Shown here: piece by piece, positions 51,478-59,753 of the stretch
How the letters are laid out: each line of letters starts with the position of its first letter
Numbering within the stretch: the stretch's first letter is position 1
Source: an uncultured Bacteroidia bacterium
GTDB lineage: Bacteria > Bacteroidota > Bacteroidia > Bacteroidales > UBA932
Reading direction: 5' to 3'
Assembly: GCA_902780935.1 (NCBI GenBank)
Contig: CACZHP010000003.1
Location: 108,141 to 167,893, forward strand
DNA length: 59,753 nucleotides
Made by a program: the position numbers and the translations under genes
The notes under the pieces: model-generated
What the model was told of the DNA's origin: nothing
Databases searched by the model: none
Seen by the model: only the letters and a program-made list of their open reading frames with translations

Positions 51478-53199
51478 TCAAAGAGTTTGTCCTCCAATGA
51501 ATTCCCTCAAGATGGAGGTGGGAGGGATGGCGGCGATCTCCGAAGGCTGGAGAGCGACGATGTAGTCCAGGAACTTGAGGAGCCTGACGGCTTCGGTGTA
51601 TGCCGGGGAACTCGGGGAAATCCTCCGCAGCAGCGGCTCGGCGTAGTACTTCAGGAGCGGAAGCTCGAAAATGACCCCTGAGTTGAACAGGAAGTCGGCG
51701 TTCTCCTGATAAGGGAAGATGTTGCGCATCTCGCCCCGGCGCACGCTGTTCCACCTCAGGAGAGTTTCTTCCGGGGTGGTGTTCCTTGTGCGGTTGTCCC
51801 GGACCATCCTTCTGAGCAACCTGTTGTCCGATGTGGAAAGGTTGCTGTTCTCGTCAAGGTTCAGGGAGGTCATGGCGGACACATATACCCGGAATATCCT
51901 TGAATTGTCAACTGCGGAGGTCATCTCGGGGTTGAGGGCGTGGATGCCTTCCATGATGAGGATATCCTTCTCCTCAAGATGGAGCTTGTTGCCGACATAT
52001 ACCCTTTTCCCTTGGGTGAAGTCGTATTTTGGAATCTCGACTTCCTTCCCTTCGAGTAGGTCATTCAGCTGGTTGTTAAGCAGTTCCAGATCCATCGCAT
52101 GGAGCGACTCGAAGTCCAGTTTCCCGTCCTCGTCCAGGGGGGTCTTGTCCCGGTCCACGAAATAGTTGTCCAGCTCGATGACTTTGGGTTTAAGCCCGAG
52201 CACTTTACATTGCAAGGCTATTCTGAGGGATGAGGATGTCTTTCCGCTTGAGGAAGGACCGGCTATCATGACTATACGCTTCTCGGCGCGGTTCTCATAG
52301 ATCTTGTCGGCCATGCGGGCGTAGTTCCTCTCGTGGAGAGCCTCGGCAAGGTTGATGATCTCAACCGACCTTCCGGCCTTGATGGCGGAGTTGAGAGTGC
52401 CGACGCTCTCTATCCCGATGATCGAGCACCAGTCTGAATATTCATTTAAGGTGGCGGTGATCTTCGCATGCCTCTTCATCGGCATAACCTTCGTGAAATC
52501 AGTCATGTTCGGCCCTTGCAGGCAGAAACCGTCCCCGATGCCCGTGAGGTCGAAGGTCTTTAGGAGACCTGTCGAGGGAATCAGCGGCCCATGGAAGGAG
52601 TCGGCATTGCCGTCGAGGTAATACACGCTGCATGTGAATGTTCCCAGGCTCTTCTGAAGGCTGGCCTTGTGGGGCTGGTTGTTCTTTATGAATATTTCCT
52701 GGGCCTCCTCGGAGAACATCTTGACTTTTTTGTACGGGAGATCCTTGGAGATGAGTTCCTTCATCTTGGCCTTGATGTCATCTATCTCCTCGTCTGTGAC
52801 ATAGTGGACTTTGGCTCTCCCGTCATCCTGTTTCCCGAGGTCGTGGAGCTCACAGTAAAGCCCGCTCGGCAGAGAATGGTCCACCACAAGGACCTTGTCC
52901 GGGTACAAGGATCTCACGGCGTTTTGCAGCACGAAACAAAGGGACCTGAGGTAACATCTCCTGCCGTCCGGATGGTTGAAACCGATGAACTCGACCTGGT
53001 GGAAGAGCATCGGCCTGTAATCCAGTTCTTTGAGTTTATTGTCCACGAGAGCCGCTATGACATCGAGCCTCTGGCCTGTCTTGGGGTCGGTGACGGTCCT
53101 GCACCATTTCTTTGACAAATCCTCTAAAGTGCCACCCACCTCGATCCTGTGGTTTTTACCGTCGTTTTTACAGAAAACTGTGATTTCCTTGTTGCCCAT
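51478..53199 (-). CDS. Nucleoside (uridine-type) kinase with threonyl-tRNA-synthetase-like N-terminus
   Basis: 573 residues. The first 60 residues are TGS-like, the next part resembles the editing domain of ThrRS (FHQVEFIGFNHPDGRRCYLRS, GLYCELHDLG), and from about residue 290 there is a uridine-kinase-like P-loop domain (VMIAGPSSSGKTSSSLRIALQ, VIELDNYFVDRDKTPLDEDG, ILIMEGIHALNPEMT). This architecture is standard in Bacteroidota and Firmicutes nucleoside kinases; the substrate is unproven. It starts 20 nt from a promoter-like box and precedes guaA by 35 nt. Confidence 0.9.
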   Translation of the reverse strand: MGNKEITVFCKNDGKNHRIEVGGTLEDLSKKWCRTVTDPKTGQRLDVIAALVDNKLKELDYRPMLFHQVEFIGFNHPDGRRCYLRSLCFVLQNAVRSLYPDKVLVVDHSLPSGLYCELHDLGKQDDGRAKVHYVTDEEIDDIKAKMKELISKDLPYKKVKMFSEEAQEIFIKNNQPHKASLQKSLGTFTCSVYYLDGNADSFHGPLIPSTGLLKTFDLTGIGDGFCLQGPNMTDFTKVMPMKRHAKITATLNEYSDWCSIIGIESVGTLNSAIKAGRSVEIINLAEALHERNYARMADKIYENRAEKRIVMIAGPSSSGKTSSSLRIALQCKVLGLKPKVIELDNYFVDRDKTPLDEDGKLDFESLHAMDLELLNNQLNDLLEGKEVEIPKYDFTQGKRVYVGNKLHLEEKDILIMEGIHALNPEMTSAVDNSRIFRVYVSAMTSLNLDENSNLSTSDNRLLRRMVRDNRTRNTTPEETLLRWNSVRRGEMRNIFPYQENADFLFNSGVIFELPLLKYYAEPLLRRISPSSPAYTEAVRLLKFLDYIVALQPSEIAAIPPTSILREFIGGQTL

Positions 53200-53218
53200 G
53201 TTGAGTAGTCTATTCTTA

Positions 53219-53226
53219 CAAATATA
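53219..53226 (-). promoter_or_regulatory. -7 box of the nucleoside kinase-guaA promoter
   Basis: TATATTTG on the minus strand matches TAnnTTTG. It lies 20 nt before the kinase ATG. No TTG is seen at the expected distance. Confidence 0.5.
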
Positions 53227-53277
53227 CTCAAATCCGCAATCTTTTTCTTATTTTTATGGAAGATAAATTCAACAGCC

Positions 53278-54417
53278 ATGAGACGTGCCATATTCCTGTT
53301 CATTCTGGTCACCATTTCCTTTTCATTTATCCGGGCACAGGGGACCGGTTCGCCCTACACCCGCCCGAAGGTTGACATGACCGGATACACCTTGTCTGAC
53401 CAGCATTTCACGAGCCTTTATGCCTCCGCAGACGGCAAGTACGCCTGGAGGAATTGGAAGGGAAGTTTCAAGAAATGGCAGAAAAGTTTCAGGGCCGATC
53501 TGAGCGAGACCCTCGGAGTCACGAGGATTGCAGAGGAATTGAAGGACTTCAAGCCCGAGGCCCGTCAGATCGACAGCGAGGACATGGGAGCCTATACCCG
53601 GGAGCGCTGGGAGATCATGACTGAGCCGGATGTCTCCCTTCCGGTTGTCATCCTCCGTCCCAAGAATCTTCAAAGCAGGACCGGGCTGATGATCACGCCC
53701 CACGGCCATTCCCTGAACACGGAGCTGTACGCCGGAATCTACTGGAGCGAGGACGACCGGTCCCTTGCCGAGGACGGTGAGAGGAATATAGCCCTGCAGG
53801 CCGTCCAGGAGGGCCTGATCGCCATCGCACCGACGACCAGGGCCTTCGGAAAGACCCGCATGAAGGTTGACATCGACGCCGACGCGACTTCATCATGCCA
53901 CCTGTTCCTTCTCCACGACCTGATGGTCGGCAGGACCCCGATAGGGGACAGGGTGTGGGACATAATGAAGATCATCGACTGGTCTTTGGCCACTCTTCCG
54001 GTTGATCCTGAGAAAGTTATGGTCTCAGGCCATTCGGGTGGCGGTACCGCCACCATCTATGCCGGCGCTCTGGATACGAGGATCAGGTACTGCCTCCCTT
54101 CCGGCTCGTTCAGCTCCTATGAGAAAAGCATCCTCGCCATGCCTCATTGCGAGTGCAACTATGTGCCGGGAATGCTGAATCTGGGTAATATGGGAGACCT
54201 CGCGGGGCTTGTGGCCGGACGTTACCTGTGTGTGATCCAGGGGGAGGGAGATCCAATTTTCCCGATTGACGGTGCAAGGGAGGAGTTCGCAAAGACCGAG
54301 GAGATATTCAAGGCCGCTGGAAAGGGTAAGTGCGCTCTTGGTGTCGGAGATGGGGGGCACAGATTTTATAAGACTCCCGCATGGAATTTCATCCATGAGT
54401 GCCTGGCAGGGAATTAG
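53278..54417 (+). CDS. Exported alpha/beta hydrolase, esterase-like
   Basis: 379 residues with a signal peptide (FLFILVTISFSFIRAQ). The hydrolase fold has the oxyanion region LMITPHGHSLN, nucleophile Ser in VMVSGHSGGGTATIYAGAL, Asp in VIQGEGDPIFPID and His in VGDGGHRFY. It is close in pattern to acetyl-xylan-esterase/dienelactone-hydrolase relatives found in polysaccharide-degrading Bacteroidota. No other carbohydrate genes are adjacent, so the substrate is unclear. Confidence 0.85.
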   Translation: MRRAIFLFILVTISFSFIRAQGTGSPYTRPKVDMTGYTLSDQHFTSLYASADGKYAWRNWKGSFKKWQKSFRADLSETLGVTRIAEELKDFKPEARQIDSEDMGAYTRERWEIMTEPDVSLPVVILRPKNLQSRTGLMITPHGHSLNTELYAGIYWSEDDRSLAEDGERNIALQAVQEGLIAIAPTTRAFGKTRMKVDIDADATSSCHLFLLHDLMVGRTPIGDRVWDIMKIIDWSLATLPVDPEKVMVSGHSGGGTATIYAGALDTRIRYCLPSGSFSSYEKSILAMPHCECNYVPGMLNLGNMGDLAGLVAGRYLCVIQGEGDPIFPIDGAREEFAKTEEIFKAAGKGKCALGVGDGGHRFYKTPAWNFIHECLAGN

Positions 54418-54445
54418 GCCATAAGAAACGGAAATTTTTGTTTTC

Positions 54446-54487
54446 ACCGGACGGTTTTTCTGTTTTTTAACAGGATTGCCGTCCGGG
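54446..54487 (+). terminator. Hairpin after the hydrolase gene
   Basis: CCGGACGG (54447-54454) pairs perfectly with CCGTCCGG (54479-54486); CTGTT and AACAG extend the stem near the loop. No long T run follows, so termination is plausible but not certain. Confidence 0.5.
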
Positions 54488-54523
54488 TTTCCTATATTCG
54501 CCCCAAGACTATAAACTCGAACT

Positions 54524-56083
54524 ATGCTTATAAATATCATGGCCGCCAAATGTATTGGTATAGAGGCGGTTCCGGTCACAGTGGAGGTGGACATCACCTC
54601 CGGGATAGGGGTACATCTCGTCGGGCTCGCTGACGTGGCCGTAAAGGAGAGCCTTCTGCGGACAATCACCGCTTTGCAGTCGCTCGGATTCCATATTCCG
54701 GGCAAGAAAATCGTAATCAACCTGGCTCCAGCGGACATGCACAAGAACGGAGGCGGGTATGACCTGCCGATCGCCCTGGGCATCATCGCCGCCTCGGGAC
54801 AGAGGGAACTGCCCGGGCTCGGAAAATACATTGTCATGGGGGAGTTGGGCCTGGACGGATCCCTGCGTGAGATCCAGGGCTCCCTCCCGATAGCCGACCT
54901 CGCCGCCTCCCTTGGCAAAGTGGGGTGTATCCTGCCCCTTGTTTCAGCCTTGGAGGCCACCGAGTGCTCCGGGATTGAGATTTATGGAGTAAGGGACCTG
55001 CCGGATGTGTTGAGAATCCTGGAGGAGACGGAAGACCGGGATGACCTTCTTGTCTGGAACTCGGACCTGTTCAGGGAGCGTTCATCCTTCGCCGCCAGAC
55101 TTCAGGCAGTGTCCGGCATAATGGATTTCTCGGAGATAATAGGGCAGGAAAGCGCGAAGCGCGGGGCCGAGGTAGCCGTAAGCGGGGGACATAATCTTAT
55201 AATGCTGGGGCCGCCCGGGAGCGGCAAAAGCTCCTTGGCGAAGGCCTTGGTGGGGATCTTGCCTCCGATGACCAAGGAGGAGTCAATCGTGACCAGCAAG
55301 ATTTACTCCGTCTATGGGATCAAGGGTTCAGGGATAGGCCTGATTCATGACCGGCCTTTCAGGGCGCCTCACTACAGTGCCTCTCTCCCGGCCATTATCG
55401 GCGGCGGGGCGGGACAGGACATCCGACCCGGTGAGGTGACCCTGGCGCACAACGGCATTCTCTTCATCGATGAATATGGACAAATGCCGAAATCGGTGCT
55501 GGAGGCCCTCAGGGGGCCGATGGAAGACCGCAAAGTGACAATCTCAAGGCTTCGCTCCAAACTTGAGTACCCGGCTTCTTTCATGCTGGTAGCGGCGTCA
55601 AATCCATGTCCATGCGGCTATTATGGGGAAGGAGACAGGTGCCGGTGCACCCCCGGTCAGCGGGCCGGCTACCTGTCCAAACTCTCCGGTCCGATCATGG
55701 ACCGTATAGACATCCAGCTTTGGCTCCATCCGGTCCAGACCCGCAAGCTGGTAGGCCGCGAGAAAGGGGAGCCGAGCTCAGTGATAGCGGCCAGGGTTCT
55801 GAGGGCGAGGAATATCCAGAAGCGACGTTTCGCCGGGGAGGGGATATTCACAAACGCCGAGATGAGTGGTAGGATGCTTGAGAGATATTGCAGTCTTGAC
55901 GACGAGTGTTCGGATGTGATGGGAAAAATAATGGACAAGATCGGTCTCTCGGCGAGGGCTTACACCCGTATTCTCAAAGTGGCCAGGACCATAGCGGACA
56001 TGGAAGGGGAGGATCGGATCAAGCCGGGGTTCCTCGCCGAAGCGGCCTCCTACCGCTTTCTGGACAGGATTGATGTCTTATGA
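54524..56083 (+). CDS. comM: ComM/YifB-type Mg-chelatase-like AAA+ ATPase
   Basis: 519 residues. N-terminal Lon-protease-like fold (VEVDITSGIGVHLVGLADVAVKES), Walker A MLGPPGSGKSSLAKAL, Walker B ILFIDEYGQMPKSVLEALRGPMED, and the zinc-like NPCPCGYYGEGDRCRC. The family drives branch migration of recombination intermediates in natural transformation (ComM). The start MLINIMAAKCIG matches the family. Confidence 0.94.
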   Translation: MLINIMAAKCIGIEAVPVTVEVDITSGIGVHLVGLADVAVKESLLRTITALQSLGFHIPGKKIVINLAPADMHKNGGGYDLPIALGIIAASGQRELPGLGKYIVMGELGLDGSLREIQGSLPIADLAASLGKVGCILPLVSALEATECSGIEIYGVRDLPDVLRILEETEDRDDLLVWNSDLFRERSSFAARLQAVSGIMDFSEIIGQESAKRGAEVAVSGGHNLIMLGPPGSGKSSLAKALVGILPPMTKEESIVTSKIYSVYGIKGSGIGLIHDRPFRAPHYSASLPAIIGGGAGQDIRPGEVTLAHNGILFIDEYGQMPKSVLEALRGPMEDRKVTISRLRSKLEYPASFMLVAASNPCPCGYYGEGDRCRCTPGQRAGYLSKLSGPIMDRIDIQLWLHPVQTRKLVGREKGEPSSVIAARVLRARNIQKRRFAGEGIFTNAEMSGRMLERYCSLDDECSDVMGKIMDKIGLSARAYTRILKVARTIADMEGEDRIKPGFLAEAASYRFLDRIDVL

Positions 56084-56105
56084 TGGCTGATAATTAAAAA
56101 AAGGC

Positions 56106-56113
56106 TATATTTG
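56106..56113 (+). promoter_or_regulatory. -7 box upstream of the TM2 protein gene
   Basis: TATATTTG is an exact consensus match 21 nt before the ATG at 56135; the -33 position is weak. The next three genes are tightly packed and probably share this promoter. Confidence 0.6.
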
Positions 56114-56134
56114 TATAACTAAACATTTATAGCA

Positions 56135-56560
56135 ATGAAAAAATTACTGTTTGCTTTGATCGCTTTCGTGGCGATCTCGACTGTAGCCTCCGCGGCTCCT
56201 TACAAACTCGACGATGCCGCTGTGGACAATGCCATTGAGAGCGCCGTTGAGGTGTCTCCTGTCGCGTTCCTGAGCGAGGTTCCCTCGCAGCTCCCCGCCG
56301 GGATGCCCGCTTCGGCTTCCTTGTCGGCCGGAAAGAGCCCTGTGGGTGCTATCCTCCTCACTTTCTTCCTCGGAGGATTCGGCGTTCATCGCCACTATAT
56401 GGGCACCCGTCCCTGGATGTGGGCCATATATACCTTCACTGTAGGAGGCATATTCGGTGTCGTCCCGTTTGTGGACTTCATCGTTGAGATAGTGGCGGCG
56501 GTCGAGGACAACTCCATCGCCCGCTATTGCGGCAACACCTCATTCTTCATGTGGGGTTAA
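56135..56560 (+). CDS. Exported TM2-domain protein
   Basis: 141 residues. Signal peptide (LLFALIAFVAISTVASA), a short polar region, then a TM2 domain of two helices joined by a turn: VGAILLTFFLGGFGVHRHYMG and WAIYTFTVGGIFGVVPFVDFIV. TM2 proteins occur next to envelope genes; function unknown. Its stop overlaps the next ATG (TAATG). Confidence 0.85.
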   Translation: MKKLLFALIAFVAISTVASAAPYKLDDAAVDNAIESAVEVSPVAFLSEVPSQLPAGMPASASLSAGKSPVGAILLTFFLGGFGVHRHYMGTRPWMWAIYTFTVGGIFGVVPFVDFIVEIVAAVEDNSIARYCGNTSFFMWG

Positions 56561-57267
56561 TGCTTCGCAGGCTGCTCATAACAGCTTTTATTCTCATCTC
56601 CATCCCGGTCGCCGCCCAGAGGCGGGTCTCGGCCGCGATGGAGGTGAAAACTTTATATGGTGGCAAGGTCACTACAGTCGGCAGCAAGGTGTTCTGCGCC
56701 TCTTCCGGCCGGCTGGTCCAGGTCTTTGAATCACCTTATCTTTACTACACCGTCACAAATCCTGACGGTGAGTTCAAAATCTATATCCCCGGGACTAATG
56801 AAGTCTATTCAGAGCGCAAGGAGGACTTCAGCGACAAGGACAACCTTCTTTATCTGTTCATGTCAGGTCATGGGGACGATCTCGGGCTCGGACTGTATGG
56901 CTACAGACTATCCTCCACGACCCGGGAGGAAGGCGGTTTGCTCAAGCGGACATATCTCCCTTCCGCCCCAGGAAAGGGGGTAGCCAAGGTCGAACTTGTC
57001 CAGGAAAACTATCTGCCGATCTATCTGGCATATTACAATGACAAGGGGGCGGTCGTGAGCAAGACATATCTGTCTTCGTATAATCGTTTCTCCAACCTCA
57101 TGCTCCCTTTGCGGGTGACTTCCGTCCAGTTTACCTCGAAAAAGGACTCCACGCTCGTGAGAACCGTATATTCCGATGTCGTGGTGGACGGACAGGATCC
57201 GATGTTCGATTTCAAGGTGCCTTCCGATGCCAAGCCCTTGAAGAACCTTCCGAAGGCAAGGAAGTGA
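56560..57267 (+). CDS. LolA-like exported protein
   Basis: 235 residues with a signal peptide (LLITAFILISIPVAAQ). TLYGGKVTTVGSKVFCASSGRLVQVFESPYLYYTVTNPDGEFKIY resembles the half-open barrel of LolA, which carries lipoproteins in the periplasm. Sequence support is modest. It is coupled to the TM2 gene upstream by TAATG. Confidence 0.62.
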   Translation: MLRRLLITAFILISIPVAAQRRVSAAMEVKTLYGGKVTTVGSKVFCASSGRLVQVFESPYLYYTVTNPDGEFKIYIPGTNEVYSERKEDFSDKDNLLYLFMSGHGDDLGLGLYGYRLSSTTREEGGLLKRTYLPSAPGKGVAKVELVQENYLPIYLAYYNDKGAVVSKTYLSSYNRFSNLMLPLRVTSVQFTSKKDSTLVRTVYSDVVVDGQDPMFDFKVPSDAKPLKNLPKARK

Positions 57268-57274
57268 CATCGCC

Positions 57275-58243
57275 ATGCCCCGCGGCCTTCTCATCTTGTT
57301 TTTATTCCTTTTGCCTGTCGGCGCGTCCGGCCAGGTCAAAGGCATATTCGGCTTTCCTGACAGGGTCATGTCGTCGTCGCGGATTGGCCGGGCTTCGTCG
57401 AGACAGATCCCCCTTATGCCTGCTCCGGACACTTCCATAGTCGTATTCCCGCAGTCCGGAACAAAGGCGGTGTCGGAAGAGTTCGCCTTCTTCAATTATT
57501 TGATAGATAACGGATTGAAGCAGGATGCGAGGACTTTGTCGCTCTCCGCTTTCGCTCCTTCAGACACGATTGATTTCCTTCGGGCCAAAATTCTTTTCTC
57601 GGACCGCAAGTTCTCACAGGCCTCCTCTCTTTTCGCGAAAGTCCCGTTTGACTCACCTTTCGGCGCGGAGTCTTTCTTCTACCGGACGCTCTCGTTGGCA
57701 AGTCTCGGAGATTATGATGGGGCTTCGGTTCTTCCAGCCGCTTTCCCGGAAGGTGGCCCTTATGCGGAGTTGGCGGCGCTGCAGTCGGCAGGACTGGCTT
57801 TGCTTAAGGGAGAAAAGGAAGCGTGGGGGAGAGCGAGTTCTGCCTTCACTTTTGATGACTACGCCCTGGCTGAGAGCGAAAGGATACTTTCTGAGATCTC
57901 AGGCAACCGTTTCGGTGCTAGGGGGAAGCGCGCTGGCCTTGCCGCTATGGCCTCCGCTGTCATCCCCGGTGCAGGGAAAGTGTATGCCGGGAGGCTCGGA
58001 GAGGGAGTCGCCGCCTTTTTGACGGTTGGATCACTTGGGGCCATAACCGCTGAGAACTGGAAAAGACACGGGGTCAAAGACTGGCGGACGATACTCGCCG
58101 GATCCCTGTGCGCAACTTTTTATCTTGGGAATATCTATGGCAGCTACATGTCTGTCAGCATAGAGAAAGAACAGAGAACAGCTAATGAGAACGCTACCAT
58201 CGTTTATCATCTCCATCTGCCTCTTCGCACCGTTTTCCGTTAA
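57275..58243 (+). CDS. Exported helical-repeat membrane protein, paralogue 1
   Basis: 322 residues. Signal peptide (LLILFLFLLPVGASGQ), a helical TPR-like region (about 60-215: ILFSDRKFSQASSLFAKVP ... GAESFFYRTLSLASLGDYDGAS), and a C-terminal membrane part (AAMASAVIPGAGKVYAGRLGEGVAAFLTVG then LCATFYLGNIYGSYMSV). The PGAGxxYAG turn recurs in the next protein. No family is recognised with certainty. It begins 7 nt after the LolA-like stop. Confidence 0.7.
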   Translation: MPRGLLILFLFLLPVGASGQVKGIFGFPDRVMSSSRIGRASSRQIPLMPAPDTSIVVFPQSGTKAVSEEFAFFNYLIDNGLKQDARTLSLSAFAPSDTIDFLRAKILFSDRKFSQASSLFAKVPFDSPFGAESFFYRTLSLASLGDYDGASVLPAAFPEGGPYAELAALQSAGLALLKGEKEAWGRASSAFTFDDYALAESERILSEISGNRFGARGKRAGLAAMASAVIPGAGKVYAGRLGEGVAAFLTVGSLGAITAENWKRHGVKDWRTILAGSLCATFYLGNIYGSYMSVSIEKEQRTANENATIVYHLHLPLRTVFR

Positions 58244-58961
58244 TGGTCAAGAGGTTCCGGACGTGAATCCGCTTGAGGAAGCCCTCAGGTGGGAGCGGAT
58301 CGTGTTCTCTTCTGACGATCCCGGGACAACGAATGCCGCCCTGATCGCGAAGTCAGGGTGTTACGAGCGGGCTGCGATGAGTGCGGAAGCTCTCAAGACT
58401 CTCGAACGTGTGAAGTTGTATTTCCTTGACCCTGAGGCTGCCTCGGACGTCCTTGCCCTAAAAGCCCGTTACAGCAAAGAGGCGGGCGATATGGGAGCGG
58501 CGTTGGGATTCCTCGAGGAAAGCGGCAAGGCTGATGAATCTCCTGAACTGTATGCGGTTCTTCTCGCCTGGTCATGGAGACTTCCGGAGGCTCGCGAGCA
58601 GGCTCTGCGCGCCGCTGGCTCTGAAGCCGGGAGGGAGGCTGTCGAGAGGCTCTTCAGACATGCTCCGAAGCGGAAGAAAGAGAATGTCGCGGCCGCGCTC
58701 TCATTCATCCCTCCAGCTGGGCAGATCTACCTTGGACAGCCTTGGAAGGGCATTCTCTCGATGATCCTGAATGCCGGAGCGGCCGGGTTCACCGCCTATG
58801 AACTTATCGGTCATGACTGGATTAGCGGTTTTCTTGGCGGTGGTTTGCTGCTAAATGAGACGTTCTTCAAAGCCAATATGGAGAAGAACATCTCGTCTGT
58901 CGATGAGATTAACAGGCGCTCTATCGAAGAGTTCGCGCTTTCTTTGGAACAATTGCTTTAG
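58185..58961 (+). CDS. Exported helical-repeat membrane protein, paralogue 2
   Basis: 258 residues, same plan as the gene before it: signal peptide (FIISICLFAPFSVNGQ), helical repeats (about 40-160), and SFIPPAGQIYLGQPWKGILSMILNAGAAGFTAYELIG with a second hydrophobic stretch (GFLGGGLLLNETFF). The ATG lies 59 nt inside the previous gene, an unusually long overlap, and the signal peptide begins at once, so the start is likely right. The stop overlaps that of tsaE by 4 nt. Confidence 0.7.
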   Translation: MRTLPSFIISICLFAPFSVNGQEVPDVNPLEEALRWERIVFSSDDPGTTNAALIAKSGCYERAAMSAEALKTLERVKLYFLDPEAASDVLALKARYSKEAGDMGAALGFLEESGKADESPELYAVLLAWSWRLPEAREQALRAAGSEAGREAVERLFRHAPKRKKENVAAALSFIPPAGQIYLGQPWKGILSMILNAGAAGFTAYELIGHDWISGFLGGGLLLNETFFKANMEKNISSVDEINRRSIEEFALSLEQLL

Positions 58962-59383
58962 TCCTCCCAGCTCAGGGTCCTGGACTCGTCAGGATTGACT
59001 CTGATACTGACTTTGAGGGTTTCCTCGGGGAGGATATCCTCGATGTTCTCCGGCCATTCGATCACACAGAGGCAGCCGCTGTCCACATAGTCGTAAAAGC
59101 CTATGTCGAAGGCTTCCTCGATCTTATTAAGGCGGTAAAAATCAAAGTGGTACATGGGCTCCCCGGCTCCTGTGCGGTATTCGTTGACGATGGCGAAAGT
59201 GGGGGAGCTGACGGCATCTTCCTTGACCCCGAGCCGACGGCAAAGCGCTGTCGTGAATGTGGTCTTGCCAGCGCCCATCGGAGCGTAAAACGCTATGATC
59301 TTATTGTCTCCTATGCTGGAAAGGAACTCTTCGGCCGCCCTGTCCAGGTCGCTCAGGTTCTGGATATTGATTTCGTGTCTCAT
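58958..59383 (-). CDS. tsaE: tRNA threonylcarbamoyladenosine biosynthesis ATPase TsaE
   Basis: 141 residues. Walker A FYAPMGAGKTTFTTALCRRLG; SSPTFAIVNEY, YHFDFYRL and CVIEWPENI are the family blocks. It helps the TsaB-TsaD complex make t6A in tRNAs that read ANN codons. The start MRHEINIQN at 59383 matches the family. It follows the M23-like gene by 5 nt. Confidence 0.95.
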   Translation of the reverse strand: MRHEINIQNLSDLDRAAEEFLSSIGDNKIIAFYAPMGAGKTTFTTALCRRLGVKEDAVSSPTFAIVNEYRTGAGEPMYHFDFYRLNKIEEAFDIGFYDYVDSGCLCVIEWPENIEDILPEETLKVSIRVNPDESRTLSWED

Positions 59384-59388
59384 GTCGC

Positions 59389-59753
59389 TTATCTTGGCCT
59401 CAGCCAGGTCTCTGGGTTCTGGGGGGTCTTCCCGGACCATATCTGGAAATGGAGCTGTGTCTCCCCGCCGATAGTGTCAACCGTTCCGAGAGACTGGCCG
59501 GTCTTCACCTTGTCGCCTTTCTTGACGCTGACATTATCCATCTTGCAATAGAATGAGAAGAAATTGCCGTGCTGGACGAGGATACATTTGTTGTAACCAG
59601 GCATCACCACGATCTGCTTGACCTCCCCGTCGAAAACGGCCTTGATTGTGGAGCCTTGTCCGAGGGCTATGGAGATCCCGTTGTTGAACGGAAGCTTAAG
59701 TTTCGGATACAGAGGGTCATATCGCTGTCCGTAATGCTCCACCACGGCACCAT
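59389..59753 (-). CDS. Degenerate LytM/M23 protein (EnvC-like), C-terminal part, upstream end outside window
   Basis: The frame continues past the end of the window, so only the last 120 residues are visible. VFDGEVKQIVVMPGYNKCILVQHGNFFSFYCKM, VSVKKGDKVKTGQSLGT and ETQLHFQIWSG are LytM-domain blocks. The HxGxD zinc motif reads NNGISI and the HxH motif reads QLH, so metal binding is lost, as in EnvC and NlpD, which activate cell-wall amidases at division. The final PETWLRP is family-typical. Confidence 0.85.
   Translation of the reverse strand, partial: GAVVEHYGQRYDPLYPKLKLPFNNGISIALGQGSTIKAVFDGEVKQIVVMPGYNKCILVQHGNFFSFYCKMDNVSVKKGDKVKTGQSLGTVDTIGGETQLHFQIWSGKTPQNPETWLRPR

Noticed and set aside
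50465-51754. Longer GuaA that might contain a glutaminase domain
   Set aside because: The added segment is out-of-frame translation of the nucleoside kinase gene and has no GATase motifs.

Overview
The window looks like chromosomal DNA from an anaerobic member of the Bacteroidales (Bacteroidota), probably an uncultured gut-type lineage with GC above one half. The evidence is a Bat aerotolerance cluster, a BlaI/M56-TonB pair, a Bacteroidota nucleoside kinase, an AsnA ligase, a DcuA/B fumarate-succinate carrier, a fused glycogen synthase-phosphorylase, many SPII lipoproteins, and repeated matches to the Bacteroidota promoter (TTG, about 20 nt, TAnnTTTG). No tRNA, rRNA, CRISPR array or insertion sequence was seen. 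Most of the window is dense housekeeping DNA in short operons with ATGA or TAATG overlaps.

Layout. 1-5.7 kb: glycogen metabolism (GH57 tail, synthase-phosphorylase fusion) and ribF. 5.7-10.3 kb, minus strand: blaI, M56-TonB and TPR genes, then menA-like and CPBP protease genes. 10.3-14.4 kb: a redox-like lipoprotein, greA, a HIT protein, a thioredoxin-fold lipoprotein and a C4-dicarboxylate carrier closed by a strong terminator. 14.5-18.7 kb: an ECF sigma/anti-sigma operon with two envelope proteins, then ssb and purA. 18.7-24.8 kb, minus strand: lysS-asnA-trmH, then a beta-propeller lipoprotein, a thioredoxin-like lipoprotein and aroE. 24.9-28.3 kb: recJ and a GH123-like lipoprotein.

28.3-33.6 kb is the accessory part: two lipoprotein serpins and a membrane TPR regulator. 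Its structure is best explained by a tandem duplication of a [TPR regulator - conserved intergenic region - serpin - aroK 3' end] unit. One regulator copy has collapsed to a short remnant, and a small piece of the aroK 3' end is left between the copies. The serpin signal peptides are almost identical, while the protease-bait loops differ strongly.

33.6-42.1 kb, minus strand: exbB-exbD-tonB, rluB-type pseudouridine synthase with a long repetitive N-terminus, era, parC, aroK, and truA. 42.2-50.5 kb: the Bat operon (moxR, DUF58, DUF4381-like, batA, batB, batC and a fused batD-batE). 50.5-53.2 kb, minus strand: a GMP synthase lacking its glutaminase domain, and a nucleoside kinase. 53.3-59.0 kb: an esterase-like hydrolase, comM/yifB, and an envelope cluster (TM2 protein, LolA-like protein, two related TPR/membrane proteins). 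The end holds tsaE and the tail of a degenerate M23 protein.

A second theme is palindromic GC-rich DNA inserted in frame in coding sequence: clearly in the trmH-like gene and the anti-sigma gene, and probably in the C-terminal tail of parC.
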